Positions 18,654 through 28,253 are shown, counted from the stretch's first letter. The stretch: DNA of 64,000 nt from Chitinophagaceae bacterium (GCA_003168265.1 PMSV01000023.1:446001-510000); one strand, 5' to 3'. Notes: a model not told the origin generated them from the sequence alone. Numbers and translations: made by a program.

Positions 18654-19904
18654 TCAAAAAACCTCTCCTAAATTTCCCGCAAATCCACGGGATCCTCCGG
18701 TACCCAATCCGTAATCAATACATGCATTTGTTCCGGAAAATTTATTGAATTTCAATCGGATGCCAGCCCCGATGCCGGGTGCAATAACTTCAAAACGGCC
18801 GGAAGCCAATTCAGAAACAGATTCCGCATTACAAAAAATCACGCCGCCAATCAAACCATCCCGGGTAATTCCAAACCGCCACTCCGCTTCTGCGTCCAAA
18901 AATTTTTTCCCTATATACCGGTCCTGTTCGTATCCCCTTCCTGTATTATTGTAGGAGTCTGTTCCTGTTCCCGGCAGATCGAGATAAGGAGGATTTCCAC
19001 TTAATGTAAGTACCCCATAAAACCATAGCGCCAGAAGGTTCTGATTTTTTAACTTTATGTACTTACGCAAATCCAGAGTCAGGGAATTCCAATTGCTGCT
19101 GCTTCCAAGACTCCTGACATTTTGAAGAAATATCAAATTGACATACCAGTCCCCACCTTCCGGGTTTAAAGAATTCTTCCTGGAATCATAAAGCAAATCC
19201 AAACCAAGTCCCGAAGAGGACGAAACCTTATTGAATCCATATTTGTCAAAATCGGTAATCTTACCAGGTGTAATTCCCGCTTGGGTTATTCCCCAATGGT
19301 AATCGAGCTGGTATCCGATACCTGCATAGATTTCAGGCAGGACATTGCGCAAAGCATATTCATAGAATCTCAGGTATTGATAGCTAACTATATACTTATC
19401 GGATAGGGTAGTAAAACCTCCAATTCCATAAGTGTCCTGAGGATAATTGAAAAAACGCCAGTCCCCTGTTAAATTGTATTTGTTCCCGGTGGTCCAGACA
19501 GACGATTGAATGGGAAATAAGAATTGCTTTTTTTGCGTGTACTTTACTGCAATTTGAAAGGATGAGGTATTGGTTTGACGATAGCTACTTGTATAAAAAG
19601 CCCCATTTCCCAGCAATCCGCCGACGAATCCCGTGGAGAGGGCGTAAATAATAACAGGAGTCATGGATAAATGAAGTTTCATATTCTTCCGGTCCATCTC
19701 CCCAAATCTTCTGGCCGGATCCTTCCCGATGATCTTCATGCCCAGATCTATCAGGTCCAATTGCGTTTTAAAAAACTCATTTTCCCGCCTGAGGGAATTG
19801 GAAATGCTGTCAGAAGATTCGTTGACAGGTATTTGAGTGAAGGCGTTAAGATCGAAAGCCTGTAATACAGAGAAGAGACATAGGTATATAATGACTGCCT
19901 TCAT
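18654..19904 (-). CDS. BamA/D15-type outer-membrane beta-barrel protein
   Basis: From the ATG at 19904 the protein reads MKAVIIYLCLFSVLQAFDLNAF, a signal peptide, so the in-frame extension to 20000 is probably not translated. The body lacks obvious POTRA repeats and is dominated by alternating aromatic/polar strands. The C-terminal part, GIGAGIRLKFNKFSGTNACIDYGLG followed by GSRGFAGNLGEVF, resembles the end of surface-antigen (D15) barrels of the Omp85 superfamily. Short POTRA-less Omp85-like barrels are common in Bacteroidota and have no agreed role. It stands alone on the minus strand. Confidence 0.72.
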   Translation of the reverse strand: MKAVIIYLCLFSVLQAFDLNAFTQIPVNESSDSISNSLRRENEFFKTQLDLIDLGMKIIGKDPARRFGEMDRKNMKLHLSMTPVIIYALSTGFVGGLLGNGAFYTSSYRQTNTSSFQIAVKYTQKKQFLFPIQSSVWTTGNKYNLTGDWRFFNYPQDTYGIGGFTTLSDKYIVSYQYLRFYEYALRNVLPEIYAGIGYQLDYHWGITQAGITPGKITDFDKYGFNKVSSSSGLGLDLLYDSRKNSLNPEGGDWYVNLIFLQNVRSLGSSSNWNSLTLDLRKYIKLKNQNLLALWFYGVLTLSGNPPYLDLPGTGTDSYNNTGRGYEQDRYIGKKFLDAEAEWRFGITRDGLIGGVIFCNAESVSELASGRFEVIAPGIGAGIRLKFNKFSGTNACIDYGLGTGGSRGFAGNLGEVF

Positions 19905-20100
19905 GCGGAAGTCTTTTACGAACGCTGCCTCTAAAGTTAAGAAAATTAGGGCAGCGGATTTCTCTTTGGCAAATAAACAATTTAGTTGAATATTATGCAT
20001 TTATAAATTTCAGGTAAGGTTCTCATAACAATTGGGTAATGATTTGATAACACACTAATTTTTACCCTGAGTATGGATCTGCTTTAATTGCAGAAAAAAA

Positions 20101-21531
20101 ATGTTTCCCACCCTGAACCTGATCACGCTCCCCTTTATCGGAGAGATAGATCTCAGTGGATCCATCCTTCTTTCCTTCCTGATTTGCCTCCTGGCTTGTG
20201 TTGCTTTTGAATTCGTGAACGGGTTCCATGATACGGCCAATGCGGTAGCAACAGTCATTTATACCAGGGCATTAAAACCCCAACTGGCCGTTCCCTGGTC
20301 CGGTCTTTGGAATTTCCTGGGGGTTTTTACAGGCGGTGTTGCTGTTGCGATGGGTATCCTGAAACTGGTTCCCTTAAATGAGTTGATGACTTTGCCGGTT
20401 TCTGTTGGCGCAATTATGGTACTTTCAGTACTTTTTTCCTCAATTATCTGGAATCTGGGCACCTGGTATCTTGGCATTCCCTGTTCTAGCTCACATACGA
20501 TGATCGGTTCCATGATCGGGGCCGGCCTGGCTTTCACTCATTATTATGGAGGAGCCGGGGTCAACTGGGACAAGGCTAAAGAAATCGGCGCCTCCCTGAT
20601 CCTTTCTCCACTATTTGGTTTCGGAGTGGCTTTTTTACTGATGTGGCTCCTGATCCATGTGATAAAAGCGAAACAGCTTTTCCATGTGCCGAAGGGCGAG
20701 AACGATAAGCCGCCGATTATGATAAGGTTATTGCTGATTACCACCTGCACTTTGGTAAGCTTTTTCCATGGAAGCAATGATGGCCAAAAAGGCGTTGGCT
20801 TGCTTATGCTTATACTGATAGCCTTTTTGCCGGCAAAATTCGCTGTGGACCATTCGGTAAGCAATGACAAGGTAATAGCCATGTTAAATAATGTGCAGCA
20901 ATCGCTTGGAAAAACCATTTCCTCCAATTCACAAGGCAAAACCAATTTGCAAAATCTGGACTCATTGATCACGAGTACCCGGGGGCTGGTAGCCGCGGAC
21001 CCGGTTGGGAAAGTAGTTGTTTCTGAGACTTTCAAACTGAGAAAACAAATACAGGTGATTGTTAAGGACCTTAAGGCAATGACAGCAGCTCAAACAATTC
21101 AAATCGAACCTTCGGATAGAGCCATTTACAACTCGAGTATTTCAGGTCTGACCAAACTGACGGATTATGCTCCGGTTTGGGTAATTGCCGTCATTTCCAC
21201 ATCGCTGGGAATTGGTACCATGATTGGATGGAAAAGAATCGTAGTCACGATCGGGGAAAGGATAGGAAAGGAGCATCTCAACTATGCCCAGGGAGCATCT
21301 GCTGAACTGGTTGCGGCAGGCACTATTGGCCTTAGCACGGGCTTCGGATTACCTGTAAGTACAACCCATGTGCTTTCCAGCGGGGTAGCCGGAGCCATGG
21401 TGGCAACGAATGGAGCCAAGAACCTGAATAGCGGAACCTTAAAAAGTATCGCAATGGCCTGGATACTTACGCTACCCGTTTCCATTTTGCTGGCCCTTGT
21501 TTTATTTGTGATTTTCCATCTGTTCATTTAA
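20101..21531 (+). CDS. PiT-family inorganic phosphate transporter
   Basis: A low-affinity phosphate (metal-phosphate) symporter of the PiT family. Both signature repeats are present: the N-terminal EFVNGFHDTANAVATVIYT (about residues 40-58) and the C-terminal GFGLPVSTTHVLSSGVAG, with GSNDGQKGVG after the middle helices. About 95 mostly hydrophilic residues (roughly 255-350) interrupt the barrel between the two halves; PiT proteins do vary here, but this loop is long. It is followed after 42 bp by a universal stress protein on the same strand, so the two are probably co-transcribed. Confidence 0.92.
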   Translation: MFPTLNLITLPFIGEIDLSGSILLSFLICLLACVAFEFVNGFHDTANAVATVIYTRALKPQLAVPWSGLWNFLGVFTGGVAVAMGILKLVPLNELMTLPVSVGAIMVLSVLFSSIIWNLGTWYLGIPCSSSHTMIGSMIGAGLAFTHYYGGAGVNWDKAKEIGASLILSPLFGFGVAFLLMWLLIHVIKAKQLFHVPKGENDKPPIMIRLLLITTCTLVSFFHGSNDGQKGVGLLMLILIAFLPAKFAVDHSVSNDKVIAMLNNVQQSLGKTISSNSQGKTNLQNLDSLITSTRGLVAADPVGKVVVSETFKLRKQIQVIVKDLKAMTAAQTIQIEPSDRAIYNSSISGLTKLTDYAPVWVIAVISTSLGIGTMIGWKRIVVTIGERIGKEHLNYAQGASAELVAAGTIGLSTGFGLPVSTTHVLSSGVAGAMVATNGAKNLNSGTLKSIAMAWILTLPVSILLALVLFVIFHLFI

Positions 21532-21573
21532 TTTCAATAAGCATTATTCCAACCACCTGTATCAAATAATAAT

Positions 21574-22395
21574 ATGAACCAAATTTTAGTTGCTTCTGAT
21601 TTTTCCGCTTGCGCCGGCAACGCAATGGAATATGCTTTGGGCCTGGCAAAGGTCCTTAACCTTCAGGTTTGCGTGATCCATGCCATCGGAGTCAATGAAG
21701 GCGTGGACAATAATATTTTTAACGCTATCTATATAGAAGATTACCATAAAAATAAAAGGGAAGCATTGACCAGATGGGCCGGTGCCTATACCAATAAGGA
21801 GGAGTACCTGAATGTGCCGGTTTTATCTACAGTTGATGTTGGTACTGTTGCGATTGTAATCTCAAAATACATCGAGTCTAATCCGGTCGAATTACTCGTT
21901 TTGGGTACCATGGGTTCAACGGGCATCGCGGGCCTTTTTGGAAGCAATGCCAGCACCGTTCTTTTAAAGTCAAAAATTCCCACACTGATCGTGCCCCTCG
22001 AAAGTAAATTCATCATCAATCCGGTAATCACACTGGCAACTGATTTTCCTTCCAGCCTTTCTGCAGAGGACGTGATTGCTTTAAATGAGATCATACTTGC
22101 GTTTAAAATATCCAGATTGAATGTGGTGAATGTAATAGAAGGACCCTCATGGAAAATAAATGAAGCCGGAGAAAATAAACTAAGAACACTTATCAACCAC
22201 GCTGAACTGGACTTTAAGTATATCAACGAAGAAAGTACGACAGAGGGAATCATGAACTTTATCAATAGCAGCAATACGGATATTCTTTGCCTCGTGAAAC
22301 ATCACCATAATCTGGTGTACAGGTTCTTCAACAAGAGTACGGTGAACCAGGTGGTGAACCGGGCAATAAAGGCGATCCTGGTTTTGCATGAATAG
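21574..22395 (+). CDS. Tandem universal stress protein (UspA family)
   Basis: The 273 residues make two Usp folds in series: residues 1-147, beginning MNQILVASDFSACAGNAMEYAL, and residues 148-273, beginning NPVITLATDFPSSLSAEDV. The first half has an ATP-loop-like segment LGTMGSTGIAGLFGSNAST, but the spacing is one residue shorter than the usual G-x2-G-x9-G-S/T, so nucleotide binding is uncertain. The second half has no such motif. Position directly behind the phosphate transporter suggests a role in stress or phosphate physiology, which is inference. Confidence 0.85.
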   Translation: MNQILVASDFSACAGNAMEYALGLAKVLNLQVCVIHAIGVNEGVDNNIFNAIYIEDYHKNKREALTRWAGAYTNKEEYLNVPVLSTVDVGTVAIVISKYIESNPVELLVLGTMGSTGIAGLFGSNASTVLLKSKIPTLIVPLESKFIINPVITLATDFPSSLSAEDVIALNEIILAFKISRLNVVNVIEGPSWKINEAGENKLRTLINHAELDFKYINEESTTEGIMNFINSSNTDILCLVKHHHNLVYRFFNKSTVNQVVNRAIKAILVLHE

Positions 22396-22465
22396 TTATT
22401 GGCTTAATAATTGGGATTGATCATAAAAATCAATCTTTACATTTAATCGGGTATAGGGTCAATTA

Positions 22466-24832
22466 TTACTTCAAATTTTCTTCAAACAGTTTATAGATTC
22501 TTTTGTACTCATCTGTCCAACTGCTGGGTTCAACAAATCCGTGATCCTCCATCGGATAGACAGCCAATTCCCAGTTGTCCTTTCCTAGCTCGATGAGCCG
22601 CTGAGTGAGCCGAACGATGTCCTGGAAATGAACATTCAGGTCAAGCATTCCGTGAAGCATTAACAAATGGCCCTTGAGCCCTTGCGCAAAATAGATAGGA
22701 GAGCTCATCTTATAGGCGAGGCTGTCCGTGAATGGCTCATTGAGAATATCCGAGGTGTAGCCATGGTTATAATGCGCCCAGTCCGTGACACTGCGAATGG
22801 CGCCACCGGCGGCAAATACATCGGGTTGGGTGAATAGAGCCATCAGGGTGATAAACCCACCGTAGGAACCTCCATACATACCAATATGGGCTGGATTAAC
22901 GCCAAGTCTTTCAACCATATATTTAGCAGCATCCACCTGGTCATCCAGGTCCTTTCCTCCCATATGGCGGTAAATGGCTGTCCTCCATTCCCTGCCATAA
23001 CCGGCACTACCCCGATAATCTATATCCATAACCACATAACCATTGTCAGCCAGGAGGTTATTGAACATATATTCCCGGAAATAGGAACTCCACCATTTGT
23101 GTGCATTTTGAAGATAGCCGGCGCCATGGACAAAGAGCACGCCAGGATTACCCTTGGCGGGACTGGCAGGACGATAGACCCGCGCATAGACTTCAGCCCC
23201 ATCCCGGGCCTTAAATTGAATCAATTCTGGGTCGCGCCATGGATAGGACCGAAATTCCTCGCTCATAGCCCGATTGGTGATTTGTCTTATTGCTCCCCCC
23301 GGCCGGTTCTCCTGAATATAGAGTTCCCAGGGCTTATTGGAATAAGAATAAAGAATGGCAATTTCTTTTTCGTCAGGCGAAACCGTTACCTGGTTGGCGC
23401 CTGTCATGGTAGTGATCCTTTCCTTTTTCCCGTTATTTAAGGCAAGCCGGTAGAATTGTTTCTCACCCGGATGGGTTTCATTAGTGATGATATAGAAATA
23501 TTTTTTATCGAATGATAGTGCTGTTTGCTGCACTTCGTATTTGCCGGAAGTAAGTGCGGTTTTGACTCCGGATTCAACGTTGATTTTATAAAGCTGGGAA
23601 TAACCTGTTTCTTCGCTCTGATACCAGAAATTCTGTTCATCGATCCAACCCATATTGCGGTCTTCTCCTATACCTGGCCCACCGATCCATGCTTCATCCC
23701 TCTGGCGGCTCAGCAAACTCAGCTTCCCGCTTTCAGCATCCAGCAGCATCAGCCAGCGATCCTTATTGTCAGAGGACCAGATTTCGACAACAGCATGGGA
23801 AGATAATTTACTCCAATTAGGACCATAAACGGTCACTGCCCTTTTTCCGGGCTTTTTTTGGGAGCTGTCCTTTGAGGGATAAAATTTTAGATAATCGGGC
23901 GGATCGCTGATTCCTGGTATTTGATCTGTCAGGATTTTTATGACCGTGTCTTTTTGCGTATCATAGACATAGAATTCGCTCTTGGTTTGCGGAGTTCCCA
24001 CTTTGGTTCTTCCCGGAAGATACTCAGTAAAACCACTCTGGGTCACGTAATCAGGAACAATCGCATTACGGGTATCTGAAGGTTTTTCAAAAAGCCGGTA
24101 ACTGATAAATCTTCCGTCAGGGCTAATGACAAGCCCATTTACAGATCTTTCACCGAGGTAAATTGGCTTAATTTTTTCCTTTATCTTATTGATTTTCTCA
24201 ATCGAATCCCTTGCAGATTTTTTCTCTTTACGAAGCCTCAAAACATCAAAATTTTCCAACTGGTCAGTTTCCAACCATTTTTCCTGTCTGTTCAGGCTGT
24301 CTTTTTTTCCCTTGATCTCCTGGCCCTTCCGGAAATCAGAAAGCTGGGTGGTTAGTCCGCCGGAAAGATCAAATGCATATAAATTTTGGTTTCTGGTATA
24401 GACGATCTTGCTGTTATGAAAGGAAAATGAGGGGTTGGTTTCCTGGTCCTCCGTTTGGGTGATCTGGCGCTGGACCCCTGTTTTAATATCAACCATAAAA
24501 ATATCTCCGTTCCTGCTGAAAGTATAGGCCGTCCTGGTTGAATTGTAGCTGATATTATCAGCGGATATGATGGTTTGAAGGAAGCTGAAATCAGCCTTGC
24601 GGGGTTCTGAATCTACATGACCGATATAATAGGTGGAATCGCTCCAGGCTTTTTCCGGATTCCACTCAAATAACAATAACCTGGAATCACTGCTCCAAAA
24701 GGGATTGGAAGGAGAAGCCCCTATCCATTTCGGGTCACGCATGATTTTTTGAACAGTAAGAGGAGCCAGAGTGGTTTGGCCAAAGACAGTAGCCTGAAAA
24801 AATCCAAGAAAGATTAAAATGTATTTTCTCAT
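22466..24832 (-). CDS. Secreted prolyl oligopeptidase family (S9) peptidase, DPP-IV-like
   Basis: An exported serine peptidase that would release dipeptides from peptide N-termini in the periplasm. A signal peptide (MRKYILIFLGFFQATVFGQ) precedes a beta-propeller of about 500 residues with repeated strand motifs (SPDGRFISY, SFDKKYFYI, SPDEKEIAI). The C-terminal alpha/beta-hydrolase has the nucleophile Ser656 in GGSYGG, Asp731 in HGMLDLNVHF and His764 in EDHGF, so the triad is complete. A charged insert rich in Lys/Glu (about 160-220) sits in the propeller. A well-spaced promoter lies upstream. Confidence 0.93.
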   Translation of the reverse strand: MRKYILIFLGFFQATVFGQTTLAPLTVQKIMRDPKWIGASPSNPFWSSDSRLLLFEWNPEKAWSDSTYYIGHVDSEPRKADFSFLQTIISADNISYNSTRTAYTFSRNGDIFMVDIKTGVQRQITQTEDQETNPSFSFHNSKIVYTRNQNLYAFDLSGGLTTQLSDFRKGQEIKGKKDSLNRQEKWLETDQLENFDVLRLRKEKKSARDSIEKINKIKEKIKPIYLGERSVNGLVISPDGRFISYRLFEKPSDTRNAIVPDYVTQSGFTEYLPGRTKVGTPQTKSEFYVYDTQKDTVIKILTDQIPGISDPPDYLKFYPSKDSSQKKPGKRAVTVYGPNWSKLSSHAVVEIWSSDNKDRWLMLLDAESGKLSLLSRQRDEAWIGGPGIGEDRNMGWIDEQNFWYQSEETGYSQLYKINVESGVKTALTSGKYEVQQTALSFDKKYFYIITNETHPGEKQFYRLALNNGKKERITTMTGANQVTVSPDEKEIAILYSYSNKPWELYIQENRPGGAIRQITNRAMSEEFRSYPWRDPELIQFKARDGAEVYARVYRPASPAKGNPGVLFVHGAGYLQNAHKWWSSYFREYMFNNLLADNGYVVMDIDYRGSAGYGREWRTAIYRHMGGKDLDDQVDAAKYMVERLGVNPAHIGMYGGSYGGFITLMALFTQPDVFAAGGAIRSVTDWAHYNHGYTSDILNEPFTDSLAYKMSSPIYFAQGLKGHLLMLHGMLDLNVHFQDIVRLTQRLIELGKDNWELAVYPMEDHGFVEPSSWTDEYKRIYKLFEENLK

Positions 24833-24861
24833 GTTAATGTTGGTTGATGATTATGGGGGCA

Positions 24862-24893
24862 TAAAGATAACAGATACAGGATCCGCATTCAAA
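24862..24893 (-). promoter_or_regulatory. Promoter of the S9 peptidase gene
   Basis: Read on the minus strand: TTTG (24893-24890), a 20-bp spacer and TATCTTTA (24869-24862). This fits the Bacteroidota -33 TTTG / -7 TAnnTTTG pattern with one mismatch and lies about 30 bp before the ATG at 24832. Confidence 0.55.
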
Positions 24894-24995
24894 TCTGCTG
24901 CCATTAGCCATGCAATGCACACCTGTTTATAATTATTTTATGGAAGGGGTTTTCCGGTAAATTACCTTGTAGTACATAACATCTGCAAACCCGAT

Positions 24996-25385
24996 ATGAA
25001 AGAATCAATATTCATTACCCTGATTGTTTTCTGTTATTTTTTTGCATCCCTGCTATTCCACTTCGTATTCCTGCGGACAGGAAAAAAATACTATTTATTG
25101 GTGGTAGCCCTTTACCTGATGGTGACCGTGGCTTTTTTCATGCTGGCCGCATCCATCTGGGACTATTTTTTCCCTCTCAGGTTCTATGAATTCGAAGATC
25201 CCTCAGCCAGGATACTGGCAGTAGCAATTTGCTTTTGTCTTCTCGCGGCCTTTATGAATTTGGTCGTAGCGGTGTCAAAAATCGAAAAAAAGGGCTGGCG
25301 GTCAAAAATTACTTCCGGTAGAGTGCCCGGAAATATAAGAGTTATCAGGCCTGCTGACCGGACGGTCAGCACTGCATCCAGTTAA
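24996..25385 (+). CDS. Small integral membrane protein of unknown function
   Basis: Not recognised. The 129-residue protein has three hydrophobic segments, about residues 5-26, 33-60 (rich in Phe/Tyr/Trp, ending AASIWDYFF) and 70-92, with a positively charged tail (KIEKKGWRSK, then NIRVIRPADR). The start ATG is the first in the frame. It is 30 bp upstream of the next unknown membrane protein on the same strand, and the two probably form a small operon. Confidence 0.6.
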   Translation: MKESIFITLIVFCYFFASLLFHFVFLRTGKKYYLLVVALYLMVTVAFFMLAASIWDYFFPLRFYEFEDPSARILAVAICFCLLAAFMNLVVAVSKIEKKGWRSKITSGRVPGNIRVIRPADRTVSTASS

Positions 25386-25415
25386 ATCCCACATCGGCAT
25401 TCTTTCGTAAATTGA

Positions 25416-26006
25416 ATGATGAAGAAGCCTTTTCTTTTTCTCTGGATCTTCCTGCTCAATTATTTGTCGGCATTTTCACAAAATGAATTTTCGGAATTTA
25501 ACAGGGATGCAAACCGCACAGGAAAGACTGCCATGCTGGTACTGGGATCCTGGGGTATTGCCAATGCGGCGGTCGGGGGCATTGGCATGATTCATTCGAG
25601 TGGGGAGTCCTATTATTTCAATCAGATGAGCCTGATTTGGGGAGCAATTAATATTTCAATTGCCGCTTCGGGATATATCGGCATGAAAAAAGGTCCTCCT
25701 GAATTCTCTCTAACAGAAACGATAAGGCGTCATTACGCTTCGGAAAAGATCTATATGATCAATGCTGCGTTGGATTTGGTTTATATGGCTGCAGGAGCCT
25801 ATTGTATCCAAAGAGGCAATGCAGAACCGACCCATTATGACCTTTATAACGGCTACGGTAAGAGCCTGCTTTTGCAGGGTGGCGGCCTTTTTGTTTTCGA
25901 TTGCGTTAATACGCTAATCAACCTGAGAAAAGGGAAGCAACTTTATAAAATACTGGAAGCACTTCGTTTTAATGGAAAGACTGCTGCTATTTTCTGGCAT
26001 TTCTGA
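25416..26006 (+). CDS. Membrane protein of unknown function (DUF6992-like)
   Basis: An N-terminal signal-like segment (MMKKPFLFLWIFLLNYLSAFSQ) is followed by EFNRDANRTGKTAMLVLGSWGIANAAVGGIG, a second pair of hydrophobic helices (LIWGAINISIAASGYIG) and a further pair around LDLVYMAAGAYCIQRG and LLLQGGGLFVFDCVNTLINL. The pattern resembles small Bacteroidota four-helix membrane proteins that I recall as DUF6992; this assignment is from memory and is unsure. No catalytic motif is visible. Confidence 0.62.
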   Translation: MMKKPFLFLWIFLLNYLSAFSQNEFSEFNRDANRTGKTAMLVLGSWGIANAAVGGIGMIHSSGESYYFNQMSLIWGAINISIAASGYIGMKKGPPEFSLTETIRRHYASEKIYMINAALDLVYMAAGAYCIQRGNAEPTHYDLYNGYGKSLLLQGGGLFVFDCVNTLINLRKGKQLYKILEALRFNGKTAAIFWHF

Positions 26007-26028
26007 AACCTGATCAGTTCACTTCAGC

Positions 26029-26862
26029 CTAGTTAAAATTCTGATTCATCGATTTTTGCAAGGTGGCCAAACTCCAATACCCGGGTACGATCATCCTGCG
26101 AATTGTAAATAAGGGTTCCTGCGGATCGCGTTTTGTGATAAGTTGAAATGCCGCAATAAAACTCCTCTTTTTCAATTCCGGAATTGCTTGTTCATTCCAA
26201 AGGCCGAATGGGTAGGCAAAATAATGTATGGTTTTTCCCGTGATCGATTCCAGTAAGCGGGTGGGACGGTCGATCTGAATTTCCCAATCCTTTCCCTGGT
26301 ATTTTTTCACGTTGTGGTGGTCCCATGTATGGGATCCGATCACATTGCCTGCATCGCTCAATTCCTTTACCTGCTCTTTACTCATATAGTGAGGCCGGTT
26401 CAGGGAAACCGTCATGATGAAGAATACGGCCTTGAAATGGTATTTGATCAATTCGGGATAGGCATCTGCGTACTGTCCGAGCTCCGTGTCGTCAAAAGTG
26501 AGCATTACCGGGTTGCTGGGAAGAGGGGTTCCTTTTGTGAGATAATCATAAAGCTGGTCGGGCAGGATGGTATGGTAGCCATTATCCGAAAGCATTTTCA
26601 TCTGTTCCCTGAAGGCGGCTACAGGTACGATATAATCCTTGGAACGCTTTGAATCGCCAGGCCTCCAGTCGCGTATCTGATGGTAGCAAAGAATAGGCAC
26701 CTGCTTTCTCGCCATGATCGTCGCTGCGCTGGCCCCAACCTGGGTATTGACGTTGGTTTCAATCCTTGCAACCGGGAGAAACGGCCAGGGTATTGCAATG
26801 GCAGGGCAAAATGGCCCGGTCAGTATGAGCAGAAGTTGAAGGCCGGGAAAAAATATCTTCAT
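26029..26862 (-). CDS. Secreted polysaccharide deacetylase (NodB fold, CE4-like)
   Basis: A NodB-fold hydrolase that would deacetylate GlcNAc-type polymers outside the cytoplasm. The metal-binding motifs are visible as MLTFDDTELGQ (the family's first Asp pair), IGSHTWDHHNV (the His pair) and HYFAYPFGLWNEQ. The early segment PILCYHQIRD is typical of this group. An N-terminal hydrophobic stretch, MKIFFPGLQLLLILTGPFCPA, serves as signal peptide. The gene is single, converging on the small membrane genes. It could modify the cell's own peptidoglycan or an external glycan. Confidence 0.87.
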   Translation of the reverse strand: MKIFFPGLQLLLILTGPFCPAIAIPWPFLPVARIETNVNTQVGASAATIMARKQVPILCYHQIRDWRPGDSKRSKDYIVPVAAFREQMKMLSDNGYHTILPDQLYDYLTKGTPLPSNPVMLTFDDTELGQYADAYPELIKYHFKAVFFIMTVSLNRPHYMSKEQVKELSDAGNVIGSHTWDHHNVKKYQGKDWEIQIDRPTRLLESITGKTIHYFAYPFGLWNEQAIPELKKRSFIAAFQLITKRDPQEPLFTIRRMIVPGYWSLATLQKSMNQNFN

Positions 26863-26914
26863 GGTCTTGTGGTTTCTAATGGGTTGATGATATCAAATGA
26901 AATATTTGGACAGC

Positions 26915-26945
26915 CAAATTTATGAAATTGGAGTGATGGAACTAA
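26915..26945 (-). promoter_or_regulatory. Promoter of the NodB-type gene
   Basis: On the minus strand TTAG (26945-26942), a 19-bp spacer and TAAATTTG (26922-26915) match the Bacteroidota promoter form with one mismatch in the -33 box. The -7 box overlaps a 6-bp inverted repeat, ATTTGG/CCAAAT at 26904-26919. The distance to the ATG is about 53 bp. Confidence 0.45.
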
Positions 26946-26999
26946 GGTTAGGGTCCAACTGATGATTCGACTCCCATCTTCCAATTTTTCTGGATTGCA

Positions 27000-27008
27000 T
27001 ATATTTGC
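27000..27008 (+). promoter_or_regulatory. Probable -7 element of the cysteine desulfurase gene
   Basis: TATATTTGC is a full match to TAnnTTTG, 18 bp before the ATG at 27026, which would give a very short leader. No good -33 TTTG is seen at 19-21 bp. Confidence 0.35.
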
Positions 27009-27025
27009 TCTCTTTTTTCTGATTT

Positions 27026-28153
27026 ATGCAAAGAATCTATTTTGACAATGCCGCAACGACGCCTCTGGATCCGGTTGTCCTGGAGGCCATGATGCCTTAC
27101 CTCACGGAAAAGTTCGGGAATCCTTCCTCTATTTATTCTTATGGAAGGGAGGGCAGGATGGCTGTAGAAAGCGCAAGGAAATCAGTCGCTAAGATTCTCA
27201 ATGCCCATCCGGCAGAAATTTTCTTTACTTCCGGGGGTACGGAGAGCTCGAATACAGCTATTTACGCGAGCGTTCATGACCTGGGTTGCCGCCAAATAAT
27301 TTCTTCACCCATTGAACACCATGCGACGCTGCATTGTATAGAACACCTGCACAAAAGGGGTGAAGCATCGCTCAGCTTTGTGAAATTGCTTCCCAATGGC
27401 CATGTAGATCTTGCCGACCTGGAGGCTCAATTGGCGGAAAGCACGGAAAAATGCCTGGTCACGCTGATGCATGCCAACAACGAGATCGGAAATATTTTGG
27501 ACATTCATGCCGCCGGGGAAATATGCAAAAAATATGGTGCGATCTTTCATTCAGATACGGTTCAGACTGTTGGACATTTTCCATTTGACCTCCGCAATAC
27601 CCCGGTCCATTTCATTACAGGGGCCGGGCATAAGTTCCATGGTCCTAAGGGGGTTGGCATCCTTTATATCAATGAAAATATCCGGATCAGCCCCTTTATT
27701 CAGGGCGGCTCCCAGGAACGCAATATGAGGGCCGGAACGGAAAACCTCTATGGAATCGTAGGAATTGCCAAAGCCCTTGAACTGGCTACGGCCAACTTTG
27801 AAAAGGAAAGCGCTCAGATCCGGGAAATCAAATTGCATATGGCTGAGCTGTTGAAAAGTCAGATTGCTGGGGTAGAATTCAATGGCGACCCCTTCGGCAA
27901 GAGCCTGTACACTGTACTTAATGTCAGTATTCCCAAAACAGAGAAAACTGAAATGATCCTGCTTAACCTGGATATCAACCATATTTGCGCTTCCGGCGGA
28001 AGCGCCTGCACGAGCGGGGTAGAACAGGGTTCGCATGTAGTAAGAGCGATCAGGAATAATCCCAACCAGATCGCCATTCGCTTTTCCTTCAGTAAGTACA
28101 ATACGAAAGCGGAAGTCGACCAGGTGGTTGCCAAACTCAAGGAACTTATCTGA
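27026..28153 (+). CDS. Cysteine desulfurase, NifS/IscS family
   Basis: This PLP enzyme takes sulfur from cysteine as a protein-bound persulfide for Fe-S clusters or thiolated tRNA. The 375 residues show YFDNAATTPLDP at the start, THGGTESSN-like FTSGGTESSNTA, the Schiff-base Lys203 in GAGHKFHGPKGVG and the catalytic Cys328 in GGSACTSGVEQGSHV. The short loop around the cysteine (SACTSG) is of the IscS/NifS rather than SufS type. No iscU, iscA or suf genes are nearby, so the partner scaffold lies elsewhere and a precise symbol is not justified. Confidence 0.92.
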   Translation: MQRIYFDNAATTPLDPVVLEAMMPYLTEKFGNPSSIYSYGREGRMAVESARKSVAKILNAHPAEIFFTSGGTESSNTAIYASVHDLGCRQIISSPIEHHATLHCIEHLHKRGEASLSFVKLLPNGHVDLADLEAQLAESTEKCLVTLMHANNEIGNILDIHAAGEICKKYGAIFHSDTVQTVGHFPFDLRNTPVHFITGAGHKFHGPKGVGILYINENIRISPFIQGGSQERNMRAGTENLYGIVGIAKALELATANFEKESAQIREIKLHMAELLKSQIAGVEFNGDPFGKSLYTVLNVSIPKTEKTEMILLNLDINHICASGGSACTSGVEQGSHVVRAIRNNPNQIAIRFSFSKYNTKAEVDQVVAKLKELI

Positions 28154-28253
28154 TTTATTTTAGGCTGAATCAATGATGACATGGTTTTTCAGTTACTTCC
28201 TTTCAAAACCTGAATCAGTTTTTCTTTACCTTTCCGATTCAGATACATTTGCC

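Noticed and set aside
22415-22435. Weak hairpin GATTGAT / ATCAATC after the universal stress gene
   Set aside because: AT-rich stem of seven pairs with only a short T stretch; could be a terminator but chance is as likely.
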